NCBI GenBank assembly: GCA_964628285.1
Contig: CAZVNP010000015.1
Location: forward strand, 1 to 57,024
Direction: 5' to 3'
Source: JAPLDP01 sp964628285
GTDB lineage: Bacteria > Bacteroidota > Bacteroidia > Bacteroidales > JAGONC01
Length of the DNA: 57,024 nt
Made by a program: the position numbers and the translations under genes. This document shows, piece after piece, positions 56,963 to 57,024 of the stretch (position 1 is the first letter of the stretch; every line of letters starts with the position of its first letter). The notes below the pieces were generated by a model. It made no database searches and was not told the DNA's origin. It was given only the letters and a program-made list of their open reading frames with translations.

Positions 56963-56990
56963 GAGCGAGGAGCGAGAAGCGAATGACGAT
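56963..56990. repeat. Heptanucleotide CGA array near the right edge
   Basis: CGA recurs at 56966, 56973, 56980 and 56987, exactly 7 apart. Reverse-complemented, it contains AATCGTCATTCGCT as in the array at 55475, so the amidotransferase gene lies between inverted copies. The window's last bases (CATCTCTCGC) again match the start of the left array. Confidence 0.75.
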
Positions 56991-57024
56991 TTATTTATAA
57001 TGGATGGATTGTTTCATCTCTCGC

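Overview
The window looks like a piece of a Bacteroidota (Bacteroidales-type) chromosome, most likely from a metagenome assembly. Evidence: an Oar-like TonB-dependent receptor, a secreted protease ending in a type IX secretion (T9SS) sorting domain, the GldA/GldF/GldG ABC transporter set, a DUF349 protein, the Bacteroidota form of membrane pyrophosphatase, and several good matches to the Bacteroidota promoter consensus (TTTG, 19-21 nt, TAnnTTTG). Two runs of exactly 100 N (49537-49636 and 52816-52915) are scaffold gaps. No tRNA, rRNA, CRISPR array or intact insertion sequence was found.

Layout. 1-4439: a cut-off HEPN-domain fragment, two small exported proteins, a GT-C/TPR membrane protein and a small NTF2-like lipoprotein. 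4597-7869 (-): a tricorn-type protease. 8325-12633 (+): an exported unknown, a Cys/Met-metabolism PLP enzyme and a patatin/Omp85 fusion. 13123-22633 (+): DUF349 protein, AsmA-like protein, then gldA-gldF-gldG-DUF4340. 22640-30537: on the minus strand a phosphodiesterase, the TonB receptor, an NlpC/P60 hydrolase, a WbqC-like protein and two thioredoxins; on the plus strand an orphan IS1595-type zinc-ribbon ORF. 30598-43968 (-): a long same-strand run of C10 protease, LOG-family protein, carB, carA, uvrA, lytic transglycosylase, rfbC and lpdA.

44268-49478 (+) is the most interesting part. A PLP gamma-elimination/replacement-type enzyme and homoserine dehydrogenase are followed by a tightly coupled trio: a DapA-fold protein, a homoserine-kinase-like GHMP kinase and an SDR oxidoreductase. 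The DapA-fold protein keeps the Schiff-base lysine (K161) and the substrate-binding arginine (R138) but has lost all three residues of the DHDPS proton-relay triad (T44V, Y107F, Y133H). The kinase has altered GHMP motifs. Together these suggest an aspartate-semialdehyde/homoserine-derived pathway that is not plain threonine, methionine or lysine synthesis. This is inference from sequence and gene order.

49737-55382 (-) carries gcvP and hppA, each with a well-matched promoter and an operator-like dyad. 55763-56863 (+) is an AT-rich N-acetyl-sugar amidotransferase, probably the first gene of a surface-glycan cluster beyond the window.

Two kinds of non-coding structure recur. One is a family of G/C-rich palindromes sharing a CTCA-CCCC...CCTTCTCC/CCTCTC core, sitting a few bases after stop codons (30544, 46841, 52761/52916). 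The other is a set of degenerate short tandem arrays with a period of about 7 bp and unrelated unit sequences (30031, 49527/49639, 49703, 55475, 56966).
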